Of a stretch of DNA of 64,000 bases, positions 46,404 through 55,490 are shown piece after piece. The notes under the pieces were generated by a model that was not told the DNA's origin, searched no databases, and saw nothing but the letters and a program-made list of their open reading frames with translations. Position numbers and translations under genes: made by a program. Each line of letters opens with the position of its first letter. The stretch's first letter is position 1. Source of the stretch: DAOUEO01 sp963763495 (GTDB taxonomy: Bacteria; Chloroflexota; Dehalococcoidia; DSTF01; JALHUB01); the NCBI GenBank assembly GCA_963763495.1, contig CAVXOY010000015.1, positions 105,441 through 169,440 on the forward strand. The letters run 5' to 3'.

Positions 46404-46839
46404 TTCTTGATCCTCCTAAGAATCACTATTCTTCTGCCCATCGTGCTGCCCGCCCTGTCCCTATCATCCGAGCAATTCCCGGTTCTCCGCTGCCTCCCGA
46501 GGGTAAAAAGAGCCCGCAACGCTTGCGGGCTCAATTCGCGAGCAACCCTGGCGACCGGTCTTCGGAGCTTCACAAGCCCCGAATCCAGCAAATCGAAGTC
46601 ACGAGGGATTGGGACTGTCATCGATAACGTCCCTGTTGTCTGAGGCGAACATTCCATCAATACTCCTGAACTTATTATACGACACAGCATAAGCTAGCAA
46701 TCAATACCCTTCCCCGTGTTATGCAGAGCTGATACGAGTCCGCTCAATGGCTTCTCCTTAGGGCCTGCTACAATGAGATCATCGAGTTCATCCTTGCGCA
46801 CAGAACAAGCGTCGCCAGACAGAGCAAGGGGGTAGCCCA
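46404..46839. other. Divergent intergenic region between pstS and abfD
   Basis: This 436-bp region has no supported gene. A strong minus-strand terminator (46503-46531) implies a short transcript that starts upstream, perhaps near an AT-rich segment at 46670-46690 (TTATTATACGACACAG, plus strand), and stops before pstS. A short open frame (46640-46400) crosses the hairpin and is not convincing. Promoters of pstS and abfD should also lie here. Confidence 0.4.
46503..46531 (-). terminator. Intrinsic terminator upstream of pstS
   Basis: Read on the minus strand, GAGCCCGCAA (46531-46522), a GCG loop and TTGCGGGCTC (46518-46509) form a 10-bp perfect stem, followed by TTTTTAC. It lies about 100 bp before the pstS start in the same direction, so it could be an attenuator or the end of a small RNA. 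Confidence 0.85.
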
Positions 46840-48289
46840 ATGGCCGTCAAGACAGGCAAAGAGTATGTAGCGTCCCTGAAGAAGCTCGGCCTCGAAGCCC
46901 ACGTATTCGGCAAGAAGACCGGCGATCTACCCGACCATCCCCTCGCTGCGCCCTCCGTCCGAGCCGTCGCAGCCACCTTCGACTGCGCCCACGACGAGGC
47001 GAGCCGCGAGCTGTTCCGCGTGCGGTCGTCCCTCACCGGCGAGGAGATCAACCGCTTCACCCATCTTCACCAGAGCACCCAAGACCTGATCAACAAGGTG
47101 CTGATGCAGCGCCACTGCGGCAACGTGACCTCCTGCTGCTTCCAGCGCTGCGTCGGCATGGACGCCGCCAACGCCGTGTTCAGCGTGACCTACGAGTGCG
47201 ACCAGGAGCACGGCACCGACTACCACCGCCGCTTCCGCGAGTACTGGGCCGGCGTTCAGTCGCAGGACGTGGTGGTCGACGGAGCGATGACCGACCCCAA
47301 GGGCGACCGCGGCAAGCGCCCCAAGGACCAGACCGACCCCGACCTCTACCTGCGCGTCGTCGCCCGCAAGAGCGACGGCGTGGTCGTGCGCGGCGCCAAG
47401 CTCCACCAAACGGGCATGCTGAACTCCCACGAGATCATCGTCATGCCGACGATAGCCATGCGGCCGGGCGAGGAAGACTGGGCGATCTCCTTCGCGATAC
47501 CCACCAACACCGCCGGCATCAAGTACATCTTCGGGCGGCAGACCAGCGACACCCGCAAGCTGGAGGAGCCGAAGTTCGACGTGGGCAACCTCCGCTTCGG
47601 CGGCGGGGAGGCCATGACCGTTTTCGACGACGTCTTCGTGCCCACAGGAGCGCATCTTCCTCAACGGCGAGGTCGACCAGTCGGGGAAGCTCGTCGAGCG
47701 CTTCGCCGCCTATCACCGCCAGAGCTACGGCGGCTGCAAGGTCGGCGTCGGCGACGTGCTGATCGGGGCGACGGCGCTTATCGCCCGCATGAACGGCGTC
47801 GAGAACGCCGGCCACATCCGCGAGAAGCTGGTGGAGATGATCCACCTCAACGAGACTCTGTTCTCCGCCGGCATCGCCTGCTCCGCCCTCGGCCACCAGA
47901 CGGACGCCGGCAACTACGAGATCGACATGCTCCTGGCCAACGTCTGCAAGCTGAACGTCACCCGCTTCCCCTTCCAGCTCGCTCAGATGGCAATCGACAT
48001 CGCCGGCGGCCTGCTGGGGACGATGCCCTCCGCCAAAGACCTCGAGGACCCGACGACCGGGCCCTACATCCGCAAGTATCTGGCAGCGGCAGACGGCGTC
48101 GACGTCACCGACCGGATGAAGGTGCTGCGCTTCATCGAGAACCTGGTCGCGGGAGCGGGCGCCGTCGCCTATCTCATCGAGTCGGTGCACGGGGCGGGGC
48201 CGCCGGCGGCGCAGCGGATCATGATCGGCCGCCAGGGCGACATCGAGGGCAAGATCGGCCTCGCGAAACGGGTGATAGGCATCGCCTGA
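46840..48289 (+). CDS. abfD: 4-hydroxybutyryl-CoA dehydratase/vinylacetyl-CoA isomerase (one frameshift)
   Basis: ATG 46840 (MAVKTGKEYVASLKKLGLEA) lies after AGCAAGGGG. The protein belongs to the 4-hydroxyphenylacetate-3-hydroxylase fold. The iron-sulfur ligands of AbfD are all present: Cys100 and Cys104 in TSCCFQRCVGMDAANAV, and His and Cys seven apart in AAYHRQSYGGCKVGVGD. The latter lies beyond a frame break at about 47650 (VFVPT to ERIFLNGEVDQSGK). Reconstructed length is about 483 aa. AbfD dehydrates 4-hydroxybutyryl-CoA to crotonyl-CoA with FAD and a [4Fe-4S] cluster. It acts in aminobutyrate fermentation or 4-hydroxybutyrate cycles; no other gene of such a cycle is in the window. Confidence 0.92.
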
Positions 48290-48322
48290 GGCGCAGCCTG
48301 ACCACATGGGGACACCCCATCC

Positions 48323-48424
48323 ACGGGTTACACGGTAGCGGCGGGCGTCTCTGCCCGCCGAGCGGGTCCGACGCAGCGGTCACGACCCATACGGGTTACA
48401 CGGTAGCGGCGGGCGTCTCTGCCC
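48323..48424. repeat. 34-bp direct repeat with internal hairpin
   Basis: The same 34 bp (starting ACGGGTTACACGGTAGCGGC) occur at 48323-48356 and 48391-48424, 68 bp apart. The first copy extends into a hairpin CGGCGGGC...GCCCGCCG. It lies in the 275-bp gap between abfD and the glycosyltransferase gene. It looks like a dispersed noncoding repeat; other copies would lie outside the window. Confidence 0.75.
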
Positions 48425-48564
48425 ACCGGCTCCCTACGCTCTCGCGTGTGGCTTCCCTGGAAACCGCTGCTACAATGCGAGCATATAGGCGGCTAATGAT
48501 CCCGCAAGAGCTACCGAAGTAGCTCTTCGTCTGTTCATGGTCGCCAGAATGGGGAGCAGTAGAG

Positions 48565-49867
48565 GTGAAGCACAAGAGGCTAATCCTAGCGACAATCGTG
48601 ACGCTAGGGTTGGCTCTGCGCGTCGCCTGGGTCCTTTATTCTGACTTCAGCCCTACTTACAGCGACGACGCCGGCCACTATGAGTTCCTTGGACGCTCGC
48701 TTGCGGCGGGGGCTGGCTTCGCCAACCTCAACGGCGCAGCGACGACATTCTGGCCTCCCGGTTATCCCCTGTTTCTCGCCGCGATCTACAAGTTATACCC
48801 TGGAGACCTTTTCGGAGGGCCTGACGTGATGGTGGCTCTTCTGCTAAATGCACTGTTGGGTACTGCCACCATCCTGCTCGTGTACGGCATCGGACGGCGC
48901 GCCTTTGACGAGAGGGTAGCCATCCTTGGGATGATGCTGACGGCGTGTTTCCCCAGCCTCATCTTCCTGACAAGCGTGACGCTCAGTGAAACACTGTTCA
49001 CTTTCCTGGCGCTTCTCGGCGTATGGCTGGTCATCGAAGCGGAATACCGACCAAACCGTCTCCTCCTTGTTCCTGCTGGCATCGTTGTCGGTCTCGCCGC
49101 TCTAACCCGTGGGCAAGCGCTCCTATTGCCGGTTGTGTTGCTGCCATTCTGGTGGCGCGCCCTGAAGGGCTGGCGCCTTGCACTCATCCGCGCGGTGACC
49201 GTGGGTGCCCTCACTGTGATCGTTGTCCTGCCCTGGACCGTTCGCAACTACGTCGAATCCAAGTCGTTCGTCTTGATCTCGACGAATGCCGGTGTCGACT
49301 TCTACATAGGCCACTCAGCCGAGGCGACGGGGCAGAGACGTCAGGTCGACGACTTTACGTCCGGGTATGAGAACCTTCCTCCATCCCAAGCAGAGGCGAA
49401 GATCAGCATGGACGGCTTCCAGCAGGGACTGGGATATGCGTGGAGCCATCCCTTGCGCGAGATCGAGTTGTCGATGCGAAAGCTCTTCTACCTGTACTAC
49501 AATGATCACGAGGCGCTGGCCTGGACAGAAGCGCACGGGGAGTCTGCAGTTCATGCCCCAGACCCTGAGATACTGGTTGGGTGCACTGTCAAACGCCTAC
49601 TATTTCACGGCTCTCGGTCTGGCCGCTGCTGGCGTCGGCGGATGGATGTCCTGGCGTCAACCAGTGCGGCTCCTTCTCGTATCGCTTGTCGTCTACTGGA
49701 CGCTGGTTCATGTCGCGTTCTTTGGAGACCCGCGTTTCCACGCGCCGATGATGCCCGTCATCTGCTTATGGGCAGCGGTCGGCGCCTGGACTGTTTGGCG
49801 GTGGTGGTTGGCAGCAGAGGAAAAACAAACAAAGCCAAAGGGGAACACGAGTACGGTCGATTCATGA
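48565..49867 (+). CDS. GT39-like membrane glycosyltransferase (one frameshift)
   Basis: GTG/ATG region at 48565 opens MKHKRLILATIVTLGLALRV. The first extracytoplasmic loop has the acidic pair in SPTYSDDAGHYEFLGRSLAA, typical of ArnT/PMT-type enzymes that use polyprenyl-phosphate sugars. About ten helices follow. The frame breaks at about 49545: ...AWTEAHGES continues as LQFMPQTLRYWLGALSNAYY to STVDS at 49867. Reconstructed length is about 433 aa. It probably transfers a sugar to a surface lipid or protein. The start codon is GTG. Confidence 0.85.
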
Positions 49868-49916
49868 CAAACATTGCGCATCATGTACGATGCCCAACAG
49901 GCAAGAGGAGACACCC

Positions 49917-50915
49917 ATGAAAGTCCTCTACATCGGCGGGACGGGCGAGATCTCCTACGCCTGCGTCCAGGCCGGCGCGGCGGCGGGCCAGGAGATCGCC
50001 GTGTTCAACCGCGGCCACAACGACGAGCCGCTACCGCCCGGCGTCCGGCGCATCACCGGCTCGATAACCGATGACGACGTCTACCGCAGGCTCGGCGAAG
50101 AGCGCTGGGACGCCGTCTGCCAGTTCCTCGCCTTCACGACGGCGACCGTCGAGCGCGACCTTGAGGTCTTCGCGGGCAAGACTGGCCAGTATGTGTTCAT
50201 CTCCTCCGCCTCCGCCTACGAGAAGCCGCCGCGCAGCCACGTCATCACCGAAGACACGCCGCTGGTCAACCCCTACTGGGGCTACAGCCGCGCCAAGGCG
50301 GAGATCGAAGAGCGTCTGATGCGGGCGCACGGCGAGGGCAGGCTGCCGGTGACGGTCGTGCGCCCCAGCCACACCTATCGCCGCCGCTTCCCCAGCGCGA
50401 TCATCAACGGCGACCATGCCGCCTGGCGGATGCGCAACGGCAAGCCCATCGTCGTCCACGGCGACGGCACGAGCCTCTGGGTCGTCACCCACTCCGACGA
50501 CTTCGCCGTGCCCTTTGTGCGGCTGCTGGGCAACCCGAAGGCGCTCGGCCAGGCCTTCCACATAACCAGCGACGACGCCTGGACGTGGGACCAGATCACC
50601 CAGGCCGTCGGCGCCGCTCTCGGCGTCGAGCCCCGGATCGTGCACGTGCCGAGCGATACCCTCATCCGCTACAATGAGAACTGGCTGGGCCCTCTGCTCG
50701 GCGACAAGTCCTGGTCGGTGCAGTTCGACAACCGCAAGGTCAAATCGGTGGCCGGCGACTTCACCTGCCGCATCGCCATGCCGGAGGGGATGAAGCGGGT
50801 GGCGGAGCACTACCGCCGCCGCGCCGACGACTTCCAGCCCGATGAGCAACTGGACGCCCTGTTCGACCGCATCGCCGCTGAGCAGTCGGCGTTAGGTGGA
50901 CAAGCCCGCGACTAA
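49917..50915 (+). CDS. NAD-dependent epimerase/dehydratase family protein
   Basis: AGAGGAGACACCC precedes ATG 49917; the protein is 332 aa. It begins MKVLYIGGTGEISYACVQAG, an atypical NAD-binding GGTGEIS motif, and has the SDR catalytic-like sequence ISSASAYEKPPRSH and YWGYSRAKAEIEERL (YxxxK). RPSHTYRRRFPSAIINGDHA follows. Extended SDR proteins of this type act on nucleotide sugars or bind RNA (CSP41-like). Which of these applies is unknown. It lies 16 bp before cysK. Confidence 0.87.
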   Translation: MKVLYIGGTGEISYACVQAGAAAGQEIAVFNRGHNDEPLPPGVRRITGSITDDDVYRRLGEERWDAVCQFLAFTTATVERDLEVFAGKTGQYVFISSASAYEKPPRSHVITEDTPLVNPYWGYSRAKAEIEERLMRAHGEGRLPVTVVRPSHTYRRRFPSAIINGDHAAWRMRNGKPIVVHGDGTSLWVVTHSDDFAVPFVRLLGNPKALGQAFHITSDDAWTWDQITQAVGAALGVEPRIVHVPSDTLIRYNENWLGPLLGDKSWSVQFDNRKVKSVAGDFTCRIAMPEGMKRVAEHYRRRADDFQPDEQLDALFDRIAAEQSALGGQARD

Positions 50916-50930
50916 CATGGAGGTACGACT

Positions 50931-51875
50931 ATGGCCAAGATCGCGAACGACATCACCAAGCTAATCGGCAACACGCCGCTCGTCCGGCTGAACAAGCTGG
51001 CCGACGGACTGGAGGCAACCGTCGTCGCCAAGCTGGAGTCCTTCAACCCCTGCGGCAGCGTCAAAGACCGCATCGGCGTCTCCATGATTGAGGCGGCCGA
51101 GAAGGAAGGGCGCATCACCAAGGATACTCTCATCGTCGAGCCCACCAGCGGCAATACGGGCATCGCCCTCGCCTTCGTCTGCGCCGCTAAGGGCTACCGG
51201 CTTGTGCTCACAATGCCCGACACCATGTCCGTCGAGCGGCGGCAGCTCCTCGCCGTCTTCGGCGCGGAGGTCGCCCTGACGCCGGGCGCCGAGGGTATGC
51301 CGGGCGCCGTCCGCCGGGCGGAGGAGATCGTCACCTCAACACCCAACGCCTTCATGCCCCAGCAGTTCAGCAATCCGGCTAACCCCGCCATCCACCGCGA
51401 GACGACGGCGGAGGAGATCTGGCGCGACACCGCCGGCCAGGTGGACATCCTCGTGGCCGGCGTCGGCACCGGCGGGACGATAACCGGCATCGCGGAGACC
51501 ATCAAGCCGCGAAGGCCTGATTTCAAGGCGATAGCCGTCGAGCCGGTGGACTCGCCCGTCCTTTCCGGCGGCAAGCCCGGCCCTCACAAGATACAGGGCA
51601 TCGGCGCCGGCTTCGTCCCCGACGTCCTGCGGACCGAACTGATCGACGAGATCATCAAGGTCAGCAACGACGACGCGGGCGTGATGGCGCGGCGGCTGGC
51701 CAAAGAAGAGGGCATTCTGGCAGGCATATCGTCGGGTGCGGCAACGTGGGCAGCGCTGGAGGTGGCGCGCCGGCCGGAGAGCAAGGGAAAGCTGATCGTC
51801 GCGCTTCTGCCCGATACAGGGGAACGCTATCTCAGCACCTGGCTCTTCCAGCAGAACGGCTCCGCTAGTCCCTAG
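50931..51875 (+). CDS. cysK: Cysteine synthase A (O-acetylserine sulfhydrylase)
   Basis: GGAGG precedes ATG 50931; the protein is 314 aa. It has the PLP lysine in NPCGSVKDRIG, the Asn/Ser-binding loop PTSGNTGIALAFVCAAKGY, the phosphate cradle AGVGTGGTITGIAETIKP and the C-terminal GISSGAATWAALEVARRP. It makes cysteine from O-acetylserine and sulfide. No serine acetyltransferase gene is adjacent. The gene is intact. Confidence 0.96.
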   Translation: MAKIANDITKLIGNTPLVRLNKLADGLEATVVAKLESFNPCGSVKDRIGVSMIEAAEKEGRITKDTLIVEPTSGNTGIALAFVCAAKGYRLVLTMPDTMSVERRQLLAVFGAEVALTPGAEGMPGAVRRAEEIVTSTPNAFMPQQFSNPANPAIHRETTAEEIWRDTAGQVDILVAGVGTGGTITGIAETIKPRRPDFKAIAVEPVDSPVLSGGKPGPHKIQGIGAGFVPDVLRTELIDEIIKVSNDDAGVMARRLAKEEGILAGISSGAATWAALEVARRPESKGKLIVALLPDTGERYLSTWLFQQNGSASP

Positions 51876-51952
51876 ACCTGAACCTGTCTGCTATAATACC
51901 AGCCAACCATGCCTCTGCCGGGGGAGAAGACCCCCTAGAACCGGAGCAGGCT

Positions 51953-53179
51953 TTGAGCGCCGAGATACGTCCCTTCCGTGACGAAGAGATAGAGCAGTAC
52001 GTCTTCGCCGACTCCTACTCTTTCAACGCCCCCAGAACCGCCCAGGCGCTCGCGGAATCGATTGCTTTCAATCGGGCCGCCTTCCCGCTGGAATGGACGC
52101 TGGGTGCGTTCGTGGACGGCCGGCTCGTCGCCGGAATGCACATCCTCCCCTTCTCCATGTGGATCAACGGCGCCGCGCCATCGATGGGCGGAGTCAGCAG
52201 CGTCGCCTGCCTGCCCGAACATCGCCGCAAAGGCCACGTGGGCGCTCTCTTGCGCCGAGGCCTGGCGGATATGCGAGACCGCGGCCAGGTGCTGTCTGCG
52301 CTATACACGCCCCACCATCCCCTGTACCGGCGCTACGGCTGGGAGATCGCCTCCCGGGCCATCCGCTACTCCTTCGCCCCCAAAGATATTCAACTCGTAA
52401 GGCCGCCGCGCGAGGAACGTGTCCGGCGCGTGACGGCGGATGAATGGCAGACCCTGCACGCCATCTATCTTGAGTACGCCCAAGACCGAAACGGCCCCCT
52501 GCTTCGCACCGAGGTCTGGTGGCGAGGAGCCGTCTTCAACAGAATGCGCGAACCTCAGGACGCCGCGCTCTGGGAGAACGCAGCCGGTCAGGGACGGGGA
52601 TACGTGATCTACCACAACCGCCGCTTCGACCGCCCGGAGCGCATGTTTGGCGAGGATATCCTGCAGGTGTGGGAGCTTGTCGCCCTTGACGCAGATGCCT
52701 ACGCGGGGCTGCTCGGCTATCTGGCGCGCCACGACGTCAACGAACGCATCGAGTGGAACGCCTCCCCCGACGAGCCGCTGCTGCACGCCGTCGTTGAGCC
52801 GTTCCGCGTGCAGATGAGATCGTCGCCGGCCCTGATGCTCCGCATCGTCGACGTGCCCCGCGCCCTGGAGACCCGCGGCTATCTGGGACAGGCCACAGGG
52901 CGACGCCTCGTCATCGGAATACGCGACCAGAGCGCGCCCTGGAACGATGGTGTCTGGAGGCTGGAGGTCGACGAGGGGAATGTCACCGCGCGGGCGGCGT
53001 CCGGAGAGGCCGACCTCACTATGGACGTGCGCACACTGGCGGCGCTCTACAACGGTCACCTGTGCCCGTCAGAGGCAGCGAAAGCCGGGCTGATCGAGGT
53101 GGCGCGACCGTCGGCGCTGGCCGATGCCGCCGCTATCTTCTCCGTGAACTACGCCCCGTTCTGCCTCGACTTCTTCTAG
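51953..53179 (+). CDS. Eis-like GNAT N-acetyltransferase
   Basis: Translation probably starts at TTG 51953 after GGAGCAGG, giving 408 aa. The architecture matches Eis: an N-terminal GNAT domain (MHILPFSMWINGAAPSMGG, VACLPEHRRKGHVGALLRRG with the acetyl-CoA R/QxxGxG/A), a middle GNAT-like region and a C-terminal SCP2-like domain, ending CLDFF with a free carboxylate. Eis enzymes acetylate amines, including aminoglycosides in mycobacteria; the natural substrate here is unknown. It is downstream of cysK. Confidence 0.9.
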   Translation: MSAEIRPFRDEEIEQYVFADSYSFNAPRTAQALAESIAFNRAAFPLEWTLGAFVDGRLVAGMHILPFSMWINGAAPSMGGVSSVACLPEHRRKGHVGALLRRGLADMRDRGQVLSALYTPHHPLYRRYGWEIASRAIRYSFAPKDIQLVRPPREERVRRVTADEWQTLHAIYLEYAQDRNGPLLRTEVWWRGAVFNRMREPQDAALWENAAGQGRGYVIYHNRRFDRPERMFGEDILQVWELVALDADAYAGLLGYLARHDVNERIEWNASPDEPLLHAVVEPFRVQMRSSPALMLRIVDVPRALETRGYLGQATGRRLVIGIRDQSAPWNDGVWRLEVDEGNVTARAASGEADLTMDVRTLAALYNGHLCPSEAAKAGLIEVARPSALADAAAIFSVNYAPFCLDFF

Positions 53180-53212
53180 CCGGAGAACCCCAACAGAGAC
53201 TGGAGGAGTTCC

Positions 53213-53785
53213 ATGTCCGAGATGTTCGTCGACTCCCTCAAAGCGCGGATCAAGGCCATGAACAGTCTCTGGGAGCAGGCCGCCGCCGACATGACGCTGG
53301 AGCAGGTCAACCACCACGAGCGCAAGGGCGTCCTTCCCATTGCCTTCAGCTTCTCCCACTTCATGAAGATGCAGGACATCGCCGTCAGCGGCACCTTCCT
53401 GGGAGAGCGCCCGCTGTGGGCCCAGGGAGGCTGGGCAGAGAAAGTCGGCGTCACCGTCGATGCGCTGGGGAGAGAAGAGACCGTGGAGGAGATGGAGAAT
53501 CTCCGCTTCGGGGACTTCGAGGCATGGAAGCTGTACCAAGCGGAGGTGATCGCGCGGACAGACCGCGTTCTGCAAACGCTGACCGAAGACATACTGGCGG
53601 AGGTCGCCATGCCGCGCCTGCCGCCGAACATGCAGCACGTCTTCTGCAGCCGCGTCGTCGGCCCCGACGGCCCCGTGCACAAGCTGGATGTCCTCGAGTG
53701 CTTCGTCTATCAGCACGGGCTTCGCCACATGGGCGAGATCGAGCACGGGCGAGCGCTGGTCGGGCTAGGCGGCATGACTAGCTAG
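53213..53785 (+). CDS. DinB-like four-helix protein
   Basis: GGAGGAGTTCC precedes ATG 53213; the protein is 190 aa. It is helical with histidines placed as in DinB/YfiT metal-binding proteins: EQVNHHERKGVLPIAFSFSH near residue 30-50 and FVYQHGLRHMGEIEHGRALV near the end. DinB-superfamily proteins are putative metal-dependent transferases or stress proteins. It lies 33 bp after the Eis-like gene, same strand. Function is not known. Confidence 0.8.
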   Translation: MSEMFVDSLKARIKAMNSLWEQAAADMTLEQVNHHERKGVLPIAFSFSHFMKMQDIAVSGTFLGERPLWAQGGWAEKVGVTVDALGREETVEEMENLRFGDFEAWKLYQAEVIARTDRVLQTLTEDILAEVAMPRLPPNMQHVFCSRVVGPDGPVHKLDVLECFVYQHGLRHMGEIEHGRALVGLGGMTS

Positions 53786-53837
53786 ACGAATGGCCCCCTG
53801 CAGAACCGATACGGAGTTCGACAGAGGAAGACTCTAA

Positions 53838-55490
53838 ATGACAATCCGAGAAAACGTCCACCTTGTCGGGGTCGACGTCGGCACGGGCAGCGTCAGAGCC
53901 GGCGTATTCGACTGCGCCGGTGATCTCCTCGCCCCGCGACCACGCCCATCGACATCTATCATCCCCAGGAAGATTATGTCGAGCAGTCATCCAGGCGAAA
54001 TCTGGCGAGCGGTAGGAGAGTCAGTCCGCGCCGCAGTCCGACAGGCGGGGTTGGCGCCCTCAAGCATCGCCGGCATCGGCTTCGACGCCACCTGCTCACT
54101 CGTCGCCCTCGATCGCGCCGACCAGCCGATCACCGTCTCGCCCAGCGGCGACCCCGACCACAACATCATCGTCTGGATGGACCATCGCGCTGAGGCCCAG
54201 GCCGACCAAATCAACGCCACCGGTCACCCCGTCCTGCGCTACGTCGGCGGCAAGCTCTCACCGGAGCAGGAACCGCCGAAGCTGAAGTGGATCAAGGAAA
54301 ACCTGCCGGACACCTGGGCAAACGCCGGTAAGTTCCTCGACCTCGCCGACTACCTCGTCTTCCAGGCCTGCGGCGACGATGTCCGCAGCCAGTGCACCGT
54401 CGTCTGCAAGTGGACATATCTTGGCCACGAAGGCGAGGGCGGCGCCTGGGACATGTCGTTCTTCAAGCAGATCGGCCTCGATGATCTGTTTCAGGGCGGA
54501 CGCGCCGGCAGGAGAGTGGCACCGATCGGTTCCCGTGCCGGGACTCTCACCGCCGCGGCCGCCGCCGAACTGGGGCTTGCCGAAGGAACCGCTGTCGCCG
54601 TCGGCATTATCGACGCCCACGCCGGTGGCATCGGCGTCCTCGGCATGCACCCCCACGGAGACTCAGGCGCCGATCTGGGACGGCTGGACACCAAGCTCGC
54701 GCTGATCGCCGGCACCTCCTCCTGTCACATGGCGGTGTCGCCCGATGCGCGCTTCATCAGCGGTGTCTGGGGGCCCTACTACGGCGCTATGATCCCCGGC
54801 ATGTGGCTGAACGAGGGCGGCCAGAGCGCAACCGGCGCCCTCATCGACCACGTCATCGAGAATCACGCCGCCTATCCTGCTGTCAGCCGCACCGCCGCCG
54901 ACTCCGGGCGCACGGTCTATCAGGCACTGAACGACGATCTCGCCCAAATGACACCGGCGGAGCTTGACGAGGCGATGTCGGAGATACACGTCCTTCCCTA
55001 CTTCCACGGCAACCGCTCGCCCCGCGCCGACAGCCGCGCTCGCGGCATGATCAGCGGCCTGACGCTCGACTCCTCGCCGCGGAACCTCGCCCTTCTCTAC
55101 CTGGCGACTGTCCGGGCAATCGCGCACGGCACGCGCCACATTATCGACGAGATGAACAAAGCGGGATATGCAATCGAACGGCTCCATGCTTGTGGCGGCG
55201 GCAGCAAGAACCCCGTCCTCATGCAGGAGCACGCCGACGTGACGGGCTGCGAGATCTATCTCTCTCCAGCCACGGAGCCGGTGCTCCTCGGCTCGGCGAT
55301 GCTCGCGGCAGTAGCGGCCGGCGTGTACCCCTCGGTCCTCGATGCAATCGCTTCTATGAGCCCTCAGGCCGAGGCTGTGAAACCTAACCGAAACCGTAAG
55401 TCGCTTCTCGATATTCGACACCGCATCTTCCTACGGATGTACGAACATCAGCTTGAGTATCGCCAGCTAACTGAGGAGGCTGGGAAATGA
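53838..55490 (+). CDS. FGGY-family carbohydrate kinase (ribulokinase-like)
   Basis: GAGGAAGACTC precedes ATG 53838; the protein is 550 aa. FGGY kinase motifs are phosphate-1 GVDVGTGSVRAGVFDCAG, the sugar-binding GIGFDATCSLVALDR and IVWMDHRAEAQADQINATGH, phosphate-2 IAGTSSCHMAVSPDAR, and the adenosine motif HACGGGSKNPVLMQEHADV. Length and motifs suit a ribulokinase-like (FGGY, TIGR01315) enzyme. It overlaps the isomerase gene by ATGA, so the two work together: isomerase makes a ketose and this kinase phosphorylates it. The sugar is unknown. Confidence 0.92.
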   Translation: MTIRENVHLVGVDVGTGSVRAGVFDCAGDLLAPRPRPSTSIIPRKIMSSSHPGEIWRAVGESVRAAVRQAGLAPSSIAGIGFDATCSLVALDRADQPITVSPSGDPDHNIIVWMDHRAEAQADQINATGHPVLRYVGGKLSPEQEPPKLKWIKENLPDTWANAGKFLDLADYLVFQACGDDVRSQCTVVCKWTYLGHEGEGGAWDMSFFKQIGLDDLFQGGRAGRRVAPIGSRAGTLTAAAAAELGLAEGTAVAVGIIDAHAGGIGVLGMHPHGDSGADLGRLDTKLALIAGTSSCHMAVSPDARFISGVWGPYYGAMIPGMWLNEGGQSATGALIDHVIENHAAYPAVSRTAADSGRTVYQALNDDLAQMTPAELDEAMSEIHVLPYFHGNRSPRADSRARGMISGLTLDSSPRNLALLYLATVRAIAHGTRHIIDEMNKAGYAIERLHACGGGSKNPVLMQEHADVTGCEIYLSPATEPVLLGSAMLAAVAAGVYPSVLDAIASMSPQAEAVKPNRNRKSLLDIRHRIFLRMYEHQLEYRQLTEEAGK

